Of a stretch of 64,000 bases of DNA, positions 42,424 to 53,071 are shown piece by piece. A program made the translations under genes and the position numbers. The stretch spans positions 1 to 64,000 of the forward strand of contig CAJWAR010000007.1 of the NCBI GenBank assembly GCA_913020445.1, in the 5' to 3' direction. The notes under the pieces are model-generated. The model was not told where the DNA came from. It saw nothing but the letters and a program-made list of their open reading frames with translations, and ran no database searches. How positions within the stretch are numbered: position 1 is the stretch's first letter; every line of letters begins with the position of its first letter. Source of the stretch: an uncultured Rhodospirillaceae bacterium. Lineage in GTDB: Bacteria; Pseudomonadota; Alphaproteobacteria; Rhodospirillales; UBA2165.

Positions 42424-44340
42424 CTACTGCTCAGGTGGCCAAATTATTTCATAATGCGTGGAAAAATGGCTGAAGACGTTGGCAATGTATGATTCCACAG
42501 CTTTCCTTTTGGTCAAATCACAATCCGCAACAGCCAAAGTAACTGTGGTGCCAAATCGTTTATCAGCTTCGACCGAGACCTCAATTTTAACGTTTTCTTC
42601 CTTTATTAACGGAACCAGCAACTCGGTAAAAACCCGCTCAGTTGCATCATGCCATAAAGTCAGTTTGGAAATTTTGCCGACACCCGTCAAAGGTATGCTG
42701 TCGATGACAAATATATCAACCGGGTTGGCGGCGCGCTCGAGTATATTCTCGCGGCAATAAGTTGCTAAATCTGCATCGGTTACCTTCGCCTCAGGATTAA
42801 GCTGGACATAGGCTACCGGCAATTCGCCGGCATAGGCATCCGGCTTGCCAACGGCTGCAACCGAAACTACATCCGGATGCTTGTAAAGCGCATCTTCGAT
42901 GATGCCGGGATCAATGTTGTGGCCACCACGGATGATAAGGTCTTTGGCGCGACCGGTGACCCAGAGATAGCCGTCCTCATCAAGCCGCCCAAGATCGCCC
43001 GAGTTTACCCACCTTGGCTCATAGTTTTTAACAAATAAGGCTTCATCGTAACTGCTATCAACATAGCCTGGAATAACCCCAGGACTTGTCATTATTATAT
43101 GGCCGATTTCATTGGTTCTACAGTCGCTGATGAAACAACCTTCACTATCTAAATTGACAATCCGAATACGGAAATCCGGCATCGGAATACCGCTTGAGCC
43201 AAAACGTGGATCGCCATCCCGCGGCGCCATGGTGGAGGCACCGCTAACTTCCGTCATCCCGTAGGTACTTAGAACTTTGACGCCGATTTTTCGCATTAAG
43301 GCGTTGCCAATTTCTTCCGGCATCCCCATGCCACCGGTCGAAGATGTTTTTAATCGGCTGACATCAATCCCTTCAATCGGTTGGTCCAGCAGCGCGCCAT
43401 AAGTTGTCACCACGCCAGACATCCGGGTGGTGCTAAATTTCTCAGCTATGGACCAATAATTCTCAACCACGTTTGGATTACGAAAGCCAAGCGGGCTGGG
43501 TATCAATATCGTTGCGCCGAGAGATAGTGGGTTAAGAGTATCGGCGGCTAAAGCGCCAATATGAAATAACACGCCTCCGCCAAAAACAATATCACCGGTT
43601 TGAAACCCGCTCATCAGCACCAGATCCGTGACTTCATGAAGCAGCCCCAGATGAGTTATTTTAGCGAGTTTTGGGCTTCCGGTGGTGCCGCCGGTATGAA
43701 TATATGCCACCACATAATCCCAACCGACACTCGGTTCAAAAATGAGTTTGTCCTTATCAGCGTTTTCCAATAGATCGTCGAAAGACTGCACTCGACTGTC
43801 TTTTATCTTCGTTGGTGAGATTTTTTGGCCTGGCGGCGTAACATAGAGAACGTGTTCGAGTTCGGGTAAGTCAGGCAGAATAGCGATAACTTTATCCCAA
43901 ATTTCATAGCCCGGTGTCGGCCCCAAGGCGATCAATATTTTTACCCCGGCGGCGCGGATAATTTCGGCGATGAGAAGTGGTTCCAGCATCCAGTTTACCG
44001 GCGAAAACACAGTGGCCGGTAAACTGCCGACGAGACACATAAATTTTTGCGGCACATTGGGCATCAAGACGGTGACCGGATCGCCCTGCTCAGCCCCAAG
44101 TGAGTGCAATAAATTGGCGACCTGAATACCTTTCGCTGCAAGCTCCCCATGAGTAATGGTCAACGGCGTCTCGTCTGGATTTCCATCCGTCAAAAAATGA
44201 AAGGCCGGATGAGCCGGATCTAACGCCATCCCTGCTGCGATAGCCGCATAACAACTATCGTATTTCATCCGCTCTTTGAGCGGGATTTGTTCAACAGCAG
44301 CGACATCCGCGATGTTAGCAATCCGCCGCGGTTCGCTCAT
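42424..44340 (-). CDS. AMP-binding acyl-CoA synthetase
   Basis: IHTGGTTGSPK, STYGMTEVSG, SGDLGRLDEDGYLWVTGRAKDLIIRGGHNI. Confidence 0.93.
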   Translation of the reverse strand: MSEPRRIANIADVAAVEQIPLKERMKYDSCYAAIAAGMALDPAHPAFHFLTDGNPDETPLTITHGELAAKGIQVANLLHSLGAEQGDPVTVLMPNVPQKFMCLVGSLPATVFSPVNWMLEPLLIAEIIRAAGVKILIALGPTPGYEIWDKVIAILPDLPELEHVLYVTPPGQKISPTKIKDSRVQSFDDLLENADKDKLIFEPSVGWDYVVAYIHTGGTTGSPKLAKITHLGLLHEVTDLVLMSGFQTGDIVFGGGVLFHIGALAADTLNPLSLGATILIPSPLGFRNPNVVENYWSIAEKFSTTRMSGVVTTYGALLDQPIEGIDVSRLKTSSTGGMGMPEEIGNALMRKIGVKVLSTYGMTEVSGASTMAPRDGDPRFGSSGIPMPDFRIRIVNLDSEGCFISDCRTNEIGHIIMTSPGVIPGYVDSSYDEALFVKNYEPRWVNSGDLGRLDEDGYLWVTGRAKDLIIRGGHNIDPGIIEDALYKHPDVVSVAAVGKPDAYAGELPVAYVQLNPEAKVTDADLATYCRENILERAANPVDIFVIDSIPLTGVGKISKLTLWHDATERVFTELLVPLIKEENVKIEVSVEADKRFGTTVTLAVADCDLTKRKAVESYIANVFSHFSTHYEIIWPPEQ

Positions 44341-45887
44341 GGACGGGTTCCCATGCTGGGTGGACCGACGGTTCGTAAGGGCGCTGCTGTATTAGCAAAA
44401 TCACACAGCAAAGACCGGGTGTCGCGAGGGTCGATAATTTCTTCGATGCCGAAGGCTTCTGCGGTTCGATAGGGCGAGCGAATTTTATCGAGCCGGGCTT
44501 CGATCTTGGCCAATTCGGCGTCATAATCTTCTGCGGCTTCCAATTGCGCCCGGTAGGCAGCCTCAATGCCACCTTCAATCGGCAGTGGCCCCCAATTTCC
44601 CGATGGCCAGCCATAACGATGACCAAGCCGGTCTGCCGGGCTATTGGCGGCACCGGCGAGGCCAAACGCCCGGCGTACGATGATCGTACACCACGGTACC
44701 GTTGACTGTTCAATCGCCGCCACTGCCCGCATGCCTTCCCGTACCGTACCTTCTTGTTCAGATTTGGTGCCGATAACGAAACCGGGGCAATCCACCAGAT
44801 AAACAATTGGCAGATGAAAGGTTTGGGCGAGATCCACTGCCCGGGCGGCTTTGCGGCATGATTGGGCGGTCCAGCCTCCGGCATCATGCATTGAATCATT
44901 GGCTAAAACCATCACCGGCCAGCCGTCCAGTCTTGCCAACCCAGCGATCAACGATCGTCCCCAATTGCAACCAATTTCAAAAAAAGAATCCTGATCAACG
45001 ACAGTTTCGACGATTGGATGCATTTTGAAAACCCGGCGGCGATTTTCCGGCACGGCATCGATTAACCATTCGTCGCGGCGTTCGGGATTGTCATTATTTG
45101 GGCCGCGTGGAGGTAATTCATATACTGAAGATGGCAAATAAGACAAAAACTGGCGGGTTCGCTGGAATGCCTCTTCTTCCGTCTCAACAGCATCATCAAT
45201 GACACCATTGCCGGTATGGATGTCGCTGCCGCCAAGTTCTTCTCGGGTGACATCTTCACCAATGTGCGCGACCAAAGGTGGTCCGGCGACAAACATTGCG
45301 GCAATGTCTTTGACAATTAAAGAATAATGACTGGCTGCGACCTGCCCGGCTCCGAGGCCGGCTACCGAGCCAAGCGCCAAGGACGTCACCGGCACCATCG
45401 ACAGATTCTTGGTCAGCCAGGATAGTATTTCCAGGTTACCGGGCAGCAGAGAATAGCCCATATCTTCAACCATTTTGACCGAACCGCCGCCGCCGCTGCC
45501 TTCAACCAAACGGATAATCGGCAGCCGGTTTTCATAAGCCATGCGCTCGGCGGCCAGTCTTTTATCCATTATCGAAGCGTCTGAAGAACCTCCCCGCACG
45601 GTGAAATCATCGCCACCAACGATAACCCGCCTGCCATCTACTTTGCCGCGTCCAAAGACAAAATTGCTAGCCGTAAAGCCGGTTAATTCACTATCTTCAT
45701 CATATTGCGCTTTACCAGCAATCGCGCCAATTTCATGAAAAGTACCATCATCAATCAGGCTCGCTATGCGTTCGCGGATGGTAAGTTTGCCATGCTCGCG
45801 CTGGCGCGCAACTTTATCGGCACCGCCTAATTCCTTGGCCAGCGCTTCGCGGTGCCGGAGTTCATCGATGGATTTTTCCCAGCTCAT
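44337..45887 (-). CDS. Acyl-CoA carboxylase carboxyltransferase subunit
   Basis: Carboxyltransferase sequence: GKLTIRERIASLIDDGTFHEIG, GSGGGGSVK, DCPGFVIG; overlaps the ligase gene by 4 nt. Confidence 0.9.
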   Translation of the reverse strand: MSWEKSIDELRHREALAKELGGADKVARQREHGKLTIRERIASLIDDGTFHEIGAIAGKAQYDEDSELTGFTASNFVFGRGKVDGRRVIVGGDDFTVRGGSSDASIMDKRLAAERMAYENRLPIIRLVEGSGGGGSVKMVEDMGYSLLPGNLEILSWLTKNLSMVPVTSLALGSVAGLGAGQVAASHYSLIVKDIAAMFVAGPPLVAHIGEDVTREELGGSDIHTGNGVIDDAVETEEEAFQRTRQFLSYLPSSVYELPPRGPNNDNPERRDEWLIDAVPENRRRVFKMHPIVETVVDQDSFFEIGCNWGRSLIAGLARLDGWPVMVLANDSMHDAGGWTAQSCRKAARAVDLAQTFHLPIVYLVDCPGFVIGTKSEQEGTVREGMRAVAAIEQSTVPWCTIIVRRAFGLAGAANSPADRLGHRYGWPSGNWGPLPIEGGIEAAYRAQLEAAEDYDAELAKIEARLDKIRSPYRTAEAFGIEEIIDPRDTRSLLCDFANTAAPLRTVGPPSMGTRP

Positions 45888-45958
45888 GATGGTAGAGCTT
45901 TAGCATGGCTGATTACGGCTGGCCACCGGGAGAATACGAATCCGCTTGAGACGGGAAT

Positions 45959-47422
45959 TTAGGCTGTGGCTAATTCAAAAAAGAATGTCGTGCCTTTACC
46001 AAGACCCGACTCAAAATCTATTTTTCCATCATGCTGATCAATGATGGATTTTGAGATACTTAGCCCGAGACCGGTGCCTTGGATGGCTCGTTCATCCGTT
46101 GAATCGGCTTGGCTGAAGCGATCAAATATCTTTTCTCTAAATGCTTCGGCGATGCCGGGACCGGAATCTGACACTTCTACCCGCACACTGTCTTTTTTGC
46201 CGATGACGGATATTTCAACCACGCTACCTTCTTCCGAAAATTTTGCTGCATTGGATAACAAATTTGAGACGACCTGTCCGATCCGCGCCTCATCCGCTTT
46301 CACGCAAGCTGAATTACCTTGATGTTTAAAATCAAATGAGACGCCAAATTGATCAGCGTAACTTTGATTTATTTCTATGGCCTGTTTAACCAAGGCAGCC
46401 AAATCCACTTTGACCATATTGTATTCCATGGCGCCGGATTGGAGTTTTTCAAAATCCAAAATATCATTGATCAGCCCAATTAACTTCTCCGAATTCAACT
46501 TAGCCATCGTCAACATTTCTGTAACTTTTTCCGGCAGTTCGCCCAATGCTCCGCCCAAACTAAGCCCGAGAGCTCCCATAATGGACGTCAGCGGCGTTCT
46601 CAATTCGTGGCTTACCAAAGCGATAAATTCGGATTTAAGGCGGTCCACTTCGCGCTGTTTGGTAACGTCACGCCCGACGGATTGGATTTCCGTAATATTG
46701 CCGTTTTCATCAAATGAGGCGGAATTGGACCATTCATAATCGTGAATTTCGCCATCTGCAGAGCGAATTTGATTTTCGATGGTCAAATATTGTTGCTCAG
46801 GTGTAAATGAAGCGAAATAAATTTTTAGCTCCTCTATTTCGTCTTCCGGCACCGGATCATACAGCGAGCTACCCAGAAGGTCTTCCCGCGTCCGGCCGGT
46901 AAACAGGCAGTAAGCATCATTTACGAGCGTAAATTTACCATCGGGGGTAAAAACGGTAATAAGCTCCGATTGGCTGTTAATGACATTTTCATATCGATCT
47001 TCGCTGCGTTTCAGCGCGTGTTCCGCCGCTCGACGTTCAGTAACATCCCGGCTTAAAATCATAAAAGCCGGCTGATTGTCATATTGAATACCAACCGATG
47101 CATTCTCAGCGAAAAAAGTGGTGCCATCCAAACGTACGCGTTGAGTGACTTGAGGTAACCCTTTACCACCCGGCTTCGAAGTTGTTTTTCGACGCTCTCT
47201 CAACCACTCAAGCTGGTTAGGATGAACCAAATTATCTGGCGGCTCACCAATGAGCGTATCAATGTCCTTCGCCCGGTACATTTTTACCGCTGCCGGGTTA
47301 CAGAATAGTATTTTCTTGCCATCATGGATGATGACGGCATCCGGTATGATGTCGAAAAGGCGGTTGGCAGTTTCGGAATCCACCAAAGAGAAAACTGATT
47401 TATTTTTTGTTTTTTTAATCAT
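45959..47422 (-). CDS. PAS-domain sensor histidine kinase
   Basis: Two PAS domains, FIALVSHELRTPLTSIMGALGL H-box, DSGPGIAEAFREKIFDRFSQ. Confidence 0.95.
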   Translation of the reverse strand: MIKKTKNKSVFSLVDSETANRLFDIIPDAVIIHDGKKILFCNPAAVKMYRAKDIDTLIGEPPDNLVHPNQLEWLRERRKTTSKPGGKGLPQVTQRVRLDGTTFFAENASVGIQYDNQPAFMILSRDVTERRAAEHALKRSEDRYENVINSQSELITVFTPDGKFTLVNDAYCLFTGRTREDLLGSSLYDPVPEDEIEELKIYFASFTPEQQYLTIENQIRSADGEIHDYEWSNSASFDENGNITEIQSVGRDVTKQREVDRLKSEFIALVSHELRTPLTSIMGALGLSLGGALGELPEKVTEMLTMAKLNSEKLIGLINDILDFEKLQSGAMEYNMVKVDLAALVKQAIEINQSYADQFGVSFDFKHQGNSACVKADEARIGQVVSNLLSNAAKFSEEGSVVEISVIGKKDSVRVEVSDSGPGIAEAFREKIFDRFSQADSTDERAIQGTGLGLSISKSIIDQHDGKIDFESGLGKGTTFFFELATA

Positions 47423-47482
47423 ATTTCCTAATAGATCGAGGAATTTTTACCAGTATTTAAAAGTACTCAATTTAAATGTCAT

Positions 47483-49282
47483 TCAAACACTTAAAAGAAA
47501 ATCTTGAAGGCCTTTTATACTAGCAGTATCGCTATATAGAAGATATTTTTGTTCAATTATTAAATCCTTGTATTCCTGACGTTCGTCCGGCTTTGCACCC
47601 AGTTCAACAGCCAGTTGGATATAATTTTCGACATCTTTGGCGATATACTTTTCCAGCTTCATCATGCGCAGCATGCCAGCTGATTGCAAACCACGTATAT
47701 CACCTCCTGCCATGGTGATGACCGGTAAACTGCAATCAATCGCTTCCAAGGTGGTCATCGCCCCGGTCCACAGCAAAGTGTCCAAAAACAAATCACAAAC
47801 CGTGTTTAATTTGAGATATTCACCAAAGCTAAGCTGCGGTAGAAATACTATCTGTGTATCCGGATTTAGACCGGCGGCGTTAAATTTTTCTGCCAAACGC
47901 GTTTTGAGACTGTCGGTAATTACCGGCATATGCCGATCCAGAAAGACAAACTGTGAGTCCGGCAATTCGCTCGCAATTCGAACTAAAACATCGTCATAGC
48001 GGGGTAGATATTTGTAATGGGTTTGTGCGCAAAGAAAGAGAATTTTCTCTTCACCAAGACCAAATTGCTGCCGATTTGCCGGCTGTGGCGGCTCTAATGC
48101 GGGCTCATAATAAATTGAAACATTTGGCAGTCTGACCAATGTTTCGGTGTACTTGCTCTCAGCATCCTCCGGTTCGATAAAGTCGCCTGAAATAAAATAA
48201 TCGATAGACTCATAGCCGGAGGTTAAAACGTGCCCCCAAGCGGCGGCCTGCACCGGTGCCAAACGCAATGAGGCGAGCGCATTAACGACATGATTTTGGC
48301 CAATTTCCAAATAAATCAACACGTCGCAGGCAGCGTCGCGGACGGTCTCAACTTGGGCGATCCAATCGGCAGGTAGCACGCGGTAGTCATCGGCAAATTT
48401 CTGGCTTTCTTTCGCCAATGGATCAGTGCCGGGATCAGCATCGAGAATAACGATTTCAAATATTGATTTATCGAGATTTTTCCACCAGCCACGGAACAAT
48501 TTGGTGATGGTGTGAGATTTAAAACCACCAGATATAAAGCCAATGCGTTTCTTGGCTGCATTTGGTTGGCGTGGCGGGAGAACCAAAAGTTCAGGAGGCG
48601 TGGCGGCCCGGTTTATGGTGCTGGCGATCCTGCCATAGATTTCCTGAAGCTCAGTATCATTGGCCATGTGGCACGACAAAAAGTAGGGCGTCGTCGAGGT
48701 CAAACAAGGCTGCCACGATTTCCGTTGATCGACGTCAGCTTTCTCAACCAAAGCCGCAATTTCAGTCAGCTCGCGCGCATAAAATTCTCGCTGCTGGATA
48801 ATTTCTGTTTCCGAATTGTAGATTTTCCACAGTGCGCTGAAACAACGCGCCCACCGGACTTCAAAGCTATCCGGAGCCATTTCAAAGGCGCGCTTGAAAT
48901 AAGGCGCCGCTTCAAAATGACGAGCCTCGGCGTGTAGTATTCTAGCAAGACCTAAAGGAAAGATTTCATTCTCGGGTTCTAAATCAATCAATGCCTGCCA
49001 GGCATCTTTCTCCCGTTCAATTTCGTCTGCCGCGCGCGCGCATTGAGATAGCTGCTGCCAGGCGATTACACTGTCCGGTATCTGTAAAACGCTGTGTTCG
49101 GCCAGCGCGAAGGCTTTTTCCACATCGTCCAAATTTGTGGCGCATTGGGTTTGATGGATAAGGGCTTCAGCTCGATTTTGGCGGTCTGAAGCAATCGCTT
49201 CATAATAGCCTGCGGCAAGTGACCATTGCTCAGATTCAAATGCCAGTCTTGCCAATTTTAGATTGGTATCTGATTGGGCCAA
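47483..49282 (-). CDS. TPR plus O-GlcNAc transferase-like (GT41/SPINDLY) glycosyltransferase
   Basis: N-terminal TPRs; KRIGFISGGFKSHTITKLFRGWWKNLD, LWTGAMTTLEAIDCSLPVITM. Confidence 0.85.
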   Translation of the reverse strand: MAQSDTNLKLARLAFESEQWSLAAGYYEAIASDRQNRAEALIHQTQCATNLDDVEKAFALAEHSVLQIPDSVIAWQQLSQCARAADEIEREKDAWQALIDLEPENEIFPLGLARILHAEARHFEAAPYFKRAFEMAPDSFEVRWARCFSALWKIYNSETEIIQQREFYARELTEIAALVEKADVDQRKSWQPCLTSTTPYFLSCHMANDTELQEIYGRIASTINRAATPPELLVLPPRQPNAAKKRIGFISGGFKSHTITKLFRGWWKNLDKSIFEIVILDADPGTDPLAKESQKFADDYRVLPADWIAQVETVRDAACDVLIYLEIGQNHVVNALASLRLAPVQAAAWGHVLTSGYESIDYFISGDFIEPEDAESKYTETLVRLPNVSIYYEPALEPPQPANRQQFGLGEEKILFLCAQTHYKYLPRYDDVLVRIASELPDSQFVFLDRHMPVITDSLKTRLAEKFNAAGLNPDTQIVFLPQLSFGEYLKLNTVCDLFLDTLLWTGAMTTLEAIDCSLPVITMAGGDIRGLQSAGMLRMMKLEKYIAKDVENYIQLAVELGAKPDERQEYKDLIIEQKYLLYSDTASIKGLQDFLLSV

Positions 49283-49364
49283 TTTTAAGTCCTAAAATTG
49301 TGCTAACTGGCTTGATACGGTAGTATTCAAACTTCTCGGATCATACTAAAGAGTATCGGGTATT

Positions 49365-50711
49365 GTGAAAATATTATTCTGCAATCCACCCTGGTGGATC
49401 GGTGAACATGATGTTCAGATCGACGCTCGCACGACTCCGAAATGGACCTCTGGAATTCGTGCTGGATCGCGCTGGCCACATACCAATCTCGTTAATTCAT
49501 CACCCGATAATTATGTCTTTGGGGATTACACGCCCTACCCCTTTTTCATGGGGTATGCTGCCTCGACTTTGCAGCAATTTCCCGAACTTGACGTGCATTT
49601 CCGCGACTCGATTGCGATTCGCGAAAGTTATGACAGTTTTTTTGAGTATCTAATGGCGGAAAAGTTTGATCTCATCTTCATCGAATCCGCCTCGCCAAGC
49701 TGGCAGCATGACAGCTGGCTCCTGTTCCAAATTAAAAAGGCTCATCTAGGTTGCGAGATCATCGTCACCGGCCCGATCGCCACCAAAGCCGAAGAAATTA
49801 TGAAGGATCATCCGATCGCTGCGTGTATCAAGGGCGAATATGAAAAAGGCGCAATCCGTGTGATCAACGGCGAACGCGGTGTTATCGATTTTGATTTACT
49901 GACCCTTGAGGAAATGAACGCCGCCCCGTTTCCTTATTTTGATGAGCAAATTGCGCACCGGTATTTCGATGGTGAACCCCATGGCCAGCAGGCACCACAA
50001 CTCCAGGTCTGGTCGAGCCGGGGCTGTCCGTTTAAATGCATTTTCTGCGTTTGGCCTGCCGTAATGACGGGTAACGATCCACGCGGCGACGCTGCCCGCA
50101 AAGTGCGGCACTATTCCGCCGATTATATGGAGGCCATGCTGACTGAGCTAATCGGGCGTTATGGCTATAAAACTGTTTATTTCGATGACGACACATTCAA
50201 TCTCGGCAATCATCATGTCGAGGCGATGTGTGAGGTTATGAGCCGTATTGGTCTACCTTGGTCGGCGATGTGCCGGGCAGATACGATCCGCAAAGATACC
50301 TGGCGGATCATGCACGAGGCTGGCTGTTTTGGGGTGAAGCTTGGCTTTGAAAGTGGTGATCAATGGGTGTTAAACAATATCGTCAACAAACATCTGGATT
50401 TGGGCGTCGCCCGTGAAACAGTCGACGAGATTAAACGTCTCGGCATGAGCATACACGGAACTTTTACGCTCGGGCTGCCAGGGGAAACACAGGAGCAAAT
50501 GCAGACAACCCGCACCTTTATCGATGAGCTGGCATTGGATAGTTATCAGCTCTCCGGTACGGCGGAAATTGAGGGTACGCCGTTGGCTAATCTATCAACT
50601 GAAGGGGGCCTGGCGGAATATGCCGGCGCCACTAAAGATGAAGACTATATCAGCGAGACCGACGGCAGCATTAAATATCTCGAACTGGTTAGGCAGCTTC
50701 AGGAAAATTGA
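49365..50711 (+). CDS. B12-binding-domain-like radical SAM protein
   Basis: SSRGCPFKCIFCVWP CxxxCxxC motif; MKILFCNPPWW N-terminus. Confidence 0.92.
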   Translation: MKILFCNPPWWIGEHDVQIDARTTPKWTSGIRAGSRWPHTNLVNSSPDNYVFGDYTPYPFFMGYAASTLQQFPELDVHFRDSIAIRESYDSFFEYLMAEKFDLIFIESASPSWQHDSWLLFQIKKAHLGCEIIVTGPIATKAEEIMKDHPIAACIKGEYEKGAIRVINGERGVIDFDLLTLEEMNAAPFPYFDEQIAHRYFDGEPHGQQAPQLQVWSSRGCPFKCIFCVWPAVMTGNDPRGDAARKVRHYSADYMEAMLTELIGRYGYKTVYFDDDTFNLGNHHVEAMCEVMSRIGLPWSAMCRADTIRKDTWRIMHEAGCFGVKLGFESGDQWVLNNIVNKHLDLGVARETVDEIKRLGMSIHGTFTLGLPGETQEQMQTTRTFIDELALDSYQLSGTAEIEGTPLANLSTEGGLAEYAGATKDEDYISETDGSIKYLELVRQLQEN

Positions 50712-50713
50712 GC

Positions 50714-51769
50714 TTAAGTTGACTGCGCGTCGATGATTTCTTCAAGCATGGATTTGATTGTTTGGCGAGGCTGCCAGGCGGGATAATCCGTCTGAAATTT
50801 CCGCAAATCAGATACGTACCACATATGATCACCCGTCCGACTACTGTCATCGAGCGTCCAAGCCAACGGCCTGCCGGTAATTTCTTCGCACAGCGTAATC
50901 GCTTCAATCACGGAACAATTGGCATAAATACCGCCACCCATATTATAGACCTCACCAGGCTTGGGAGCTCGATAGGCCTGCCAAAGTGCCGCGGCCAAAT
51001 CAACGCCGGTGATATTGTCGCGGACTTGCTTACCTTTATAACCAAAGATCGTATAGGGCTGCTGACGGACGGCGCACTGCGCCAAATAGCTTAGAAAGCC
51101 ATGTTGGACTGCGCCTGCATGAGCAGGGCCAGTAATACAGCTACAGCGAAAACCGACCGTCTTGAGGCCAAGGTTTCTGCCATATTCCTGGACCATTAAA
51201 TCTGCAGCGGCTTTGGAGACACCAAAAAAACTGTGTGTGCTGGCATCAATTGACATCGTTTCATCAATACCAAATTGAGCAAATGGATGTATATCCTCGA
51301 CAGTCCAGCGGGTCCCGCCTTCGATCAACGGCAAATTATTTGGTTGATCGCCATAGACTTTATTTGTGCTCAGAAAGAGGAACACTGCCTCGGGGCAATG
51401 CCGCCGCGTTGCCTCTAATAGTGTCAGTGTGCCGGAGGCGTTAATGCTGAAATCTGTTTTCGGGTCTTGGGCCGCCCAATCATGGGAGGGCTGTGCGGCA
51501 GCATGAACAATCACAGATATATCGCTACCGAGATCTGCGAATAACGCATTGATAGCTGCTTCATCGCGAATATCTAGATCGAGATGCTTGTAGGATTTAA
51601 TTTCAGCGCAGATATTTGCCTTATTGTGAGCCGTGCTGGCTGCCGGGCCAAAAAACTCTGCCCGCATATCATTATCGATACCGATAACATCCAAGCCCTT
51701 ATCTGCAAACAGCCGAACGGCTTCACTGCCGACCAGACCAGATGATCCAGTAATGATCGCTATGCTCAT
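50714..51769 (-). CDS. NAD-dependent epimerase/dehydratase (CDP-paratose 2-epimerase-like)
   Basis: IITGSSGLVGSEAVRLF, SDR active-site-like sequence; Rossmann GxxGxxG. Confidence 0.88.
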   Translation of the reverse strand: MSIAIITGSSGLVGSEAVRLFADKGLDVIGIDNDMRAEFFGPAASTAHNKANICAEIKSYKHLDLDIRDEAAINALFADLGSDISVIVHAAAQPSHDWAAQDPKTDFSINASGTLTLLEATRRHCPEAVFLFLSTNKVYGDQPNNLPLIEGGTRWTVEDIHPFAQFGIDETMSIDASTHSFFGVSKAAADLMVQEYGRNLGLKTVGFRCSCITGPAHAGAVQHGFLSYLAQCAVRQQPYTIFGYKGKQVRDNITGVDLAAALWQAYRAPKPGEVYNMGGGIYANCSVIEAITLCEEITGRPLAWTLDDSSRTGDHMWYVSDLRKFQTDYPAWQPRQTIKSMLEEIIDAQST

Positions 51770-52851
51770 TTTAATTCCCCGGTAAATAGCGATTCAAGTG
51801 TTGCCTGATGTTCAACCAGCCAGTGATGAATATCGGTCAATATCGCCTTGGTGCCACGTTGCGGCGACCAACCTCCGGTTTGCAGAATTTTACTATTATC
51901 CGTGACATACCACGGGATGTCGTTAGGACGCTCTTTTATAACTGATCCAATATCTAACTGATTGCCTGATATATCCTGGCATAATTGCGTCAATTCGCCC
52001 AAGGAGACAGCATTTTTTGCTCCACCACCAACATTGAAAATATATCCTTTGTGATTACCAATATCAGTTAACCGTGATGCCACCAAATCGGCCAGATCAT
52101 CTATGTGCAATATATCTCTAACCTGCCGGCCGGTACCGCCATAACCGATGTAGTTCAACGCGCCACCGAAGACATGACGGGCCATCCAAAATGTAAAGAC
52201 GCCCTGCTCCACTTTGCCCATCTGCCACGGGCCGGCAATGACGCCACTGCGGTATATGACGGCCTCAATACCGTACATTTCAGCATATTCTTCTATCATC
52301 ATCTCGGCGGCGAGTTTACTGGCGCCATAAAGAGTGCGCGAACCTGCGGCTGAAAAATTCTCGTTAACGCCCGCCTCAGACCAGCCAGGCCCGACAGCTC
52401 CAGTATCGGGATTGAAGCGCCCATTTTTATCTGGTAGCGGGATTTCCCGGAGCGCCGCCATACTGTAGACGCGGCTGCTCGACAAAAATATTATCCGGCC
52501 GCCGAAATTTCGTAAATGCTCTAAGCAATTCACGGTGCCGAGAAAGTTGGTGTCAATCACGTAGCGTGCTTTGTCGTCCCGGTCTGAACCATGGCCGGCA
52601 AGCACGCTGGGTTCAGCGGCACAATCCAGCAAAACATCGACCTCTCCCAATTTGGCAATATCGCTTGGGTTTCGAACATCGCCTTTAATAAAAGTTATTC
52701 CCTGCTCATCAAGCCTGGGCAGATTCAACTCGGAGCCAGGACGGTAGAGATTGTCCAAGGCGATAATTTCGGCTGCAGGGTGGTCTTGTTTGAATCGAAT
52801 GGCCAAATTGGACCCAACGAATCCGGCACCTCCGGTAATCGCAATTTTCAT
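51766..52851 (-). CDS. NAD-dependent epimerase/dehydratase
   Basis: ITGGAGFVGSNLAIRF, YGASKLAAEMM. Confidence 0.9.
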   Translation of the reverse strand: MKIAITGGAGFVGSNLAIRFKQDHPAAEIIALDNLYRPGSELNLPRLDEQGITFIKGDVRNPSDIAKLGEVDVLLDCAAEPSVLAGHGSDRDDKARYVIDTNFLGTVNCLEHLRNFGGRIIFLSSSRVYSMAALREIPLPDKNGRFNPDTGAVGPGWSEAGVNENFSAAGSRTLYGASKLAAEMMIEEYAEMYGIEAVIYRSGVIAGPWQMGKVEQGVFTFWMARHVFGGALNYIGYGGTGRQVRDILHIDDLADLVASRLTDIGNHKGYIFNVGGGAKNAVSLGELTQLCQDISGNQLDIGSVIKERPNDIPWYVTDNSKILQTGGWSPQRGTKAILTDIHHWLVEHQATLESLFTGELK

Positions 52852-53071
52852 GACTGTCTCAGATCAATCGGTTTTTTCTCGGCTTTCATCGACCATATCC
52901 TGCCGATGGTTTAAATTACCCTAAAAAAGGACCGCGGCAACGATAGTTTACGGCAATGAAAATTTGATCATAATTGCGTGTTGCGGCGGGGCAATCACGC
53001 TCTTATGATGCCGCGCCTTAAAGCTACGCTCTATAGTGGCGCAAACGTGACGAAATTTAACTGGGTAAATT

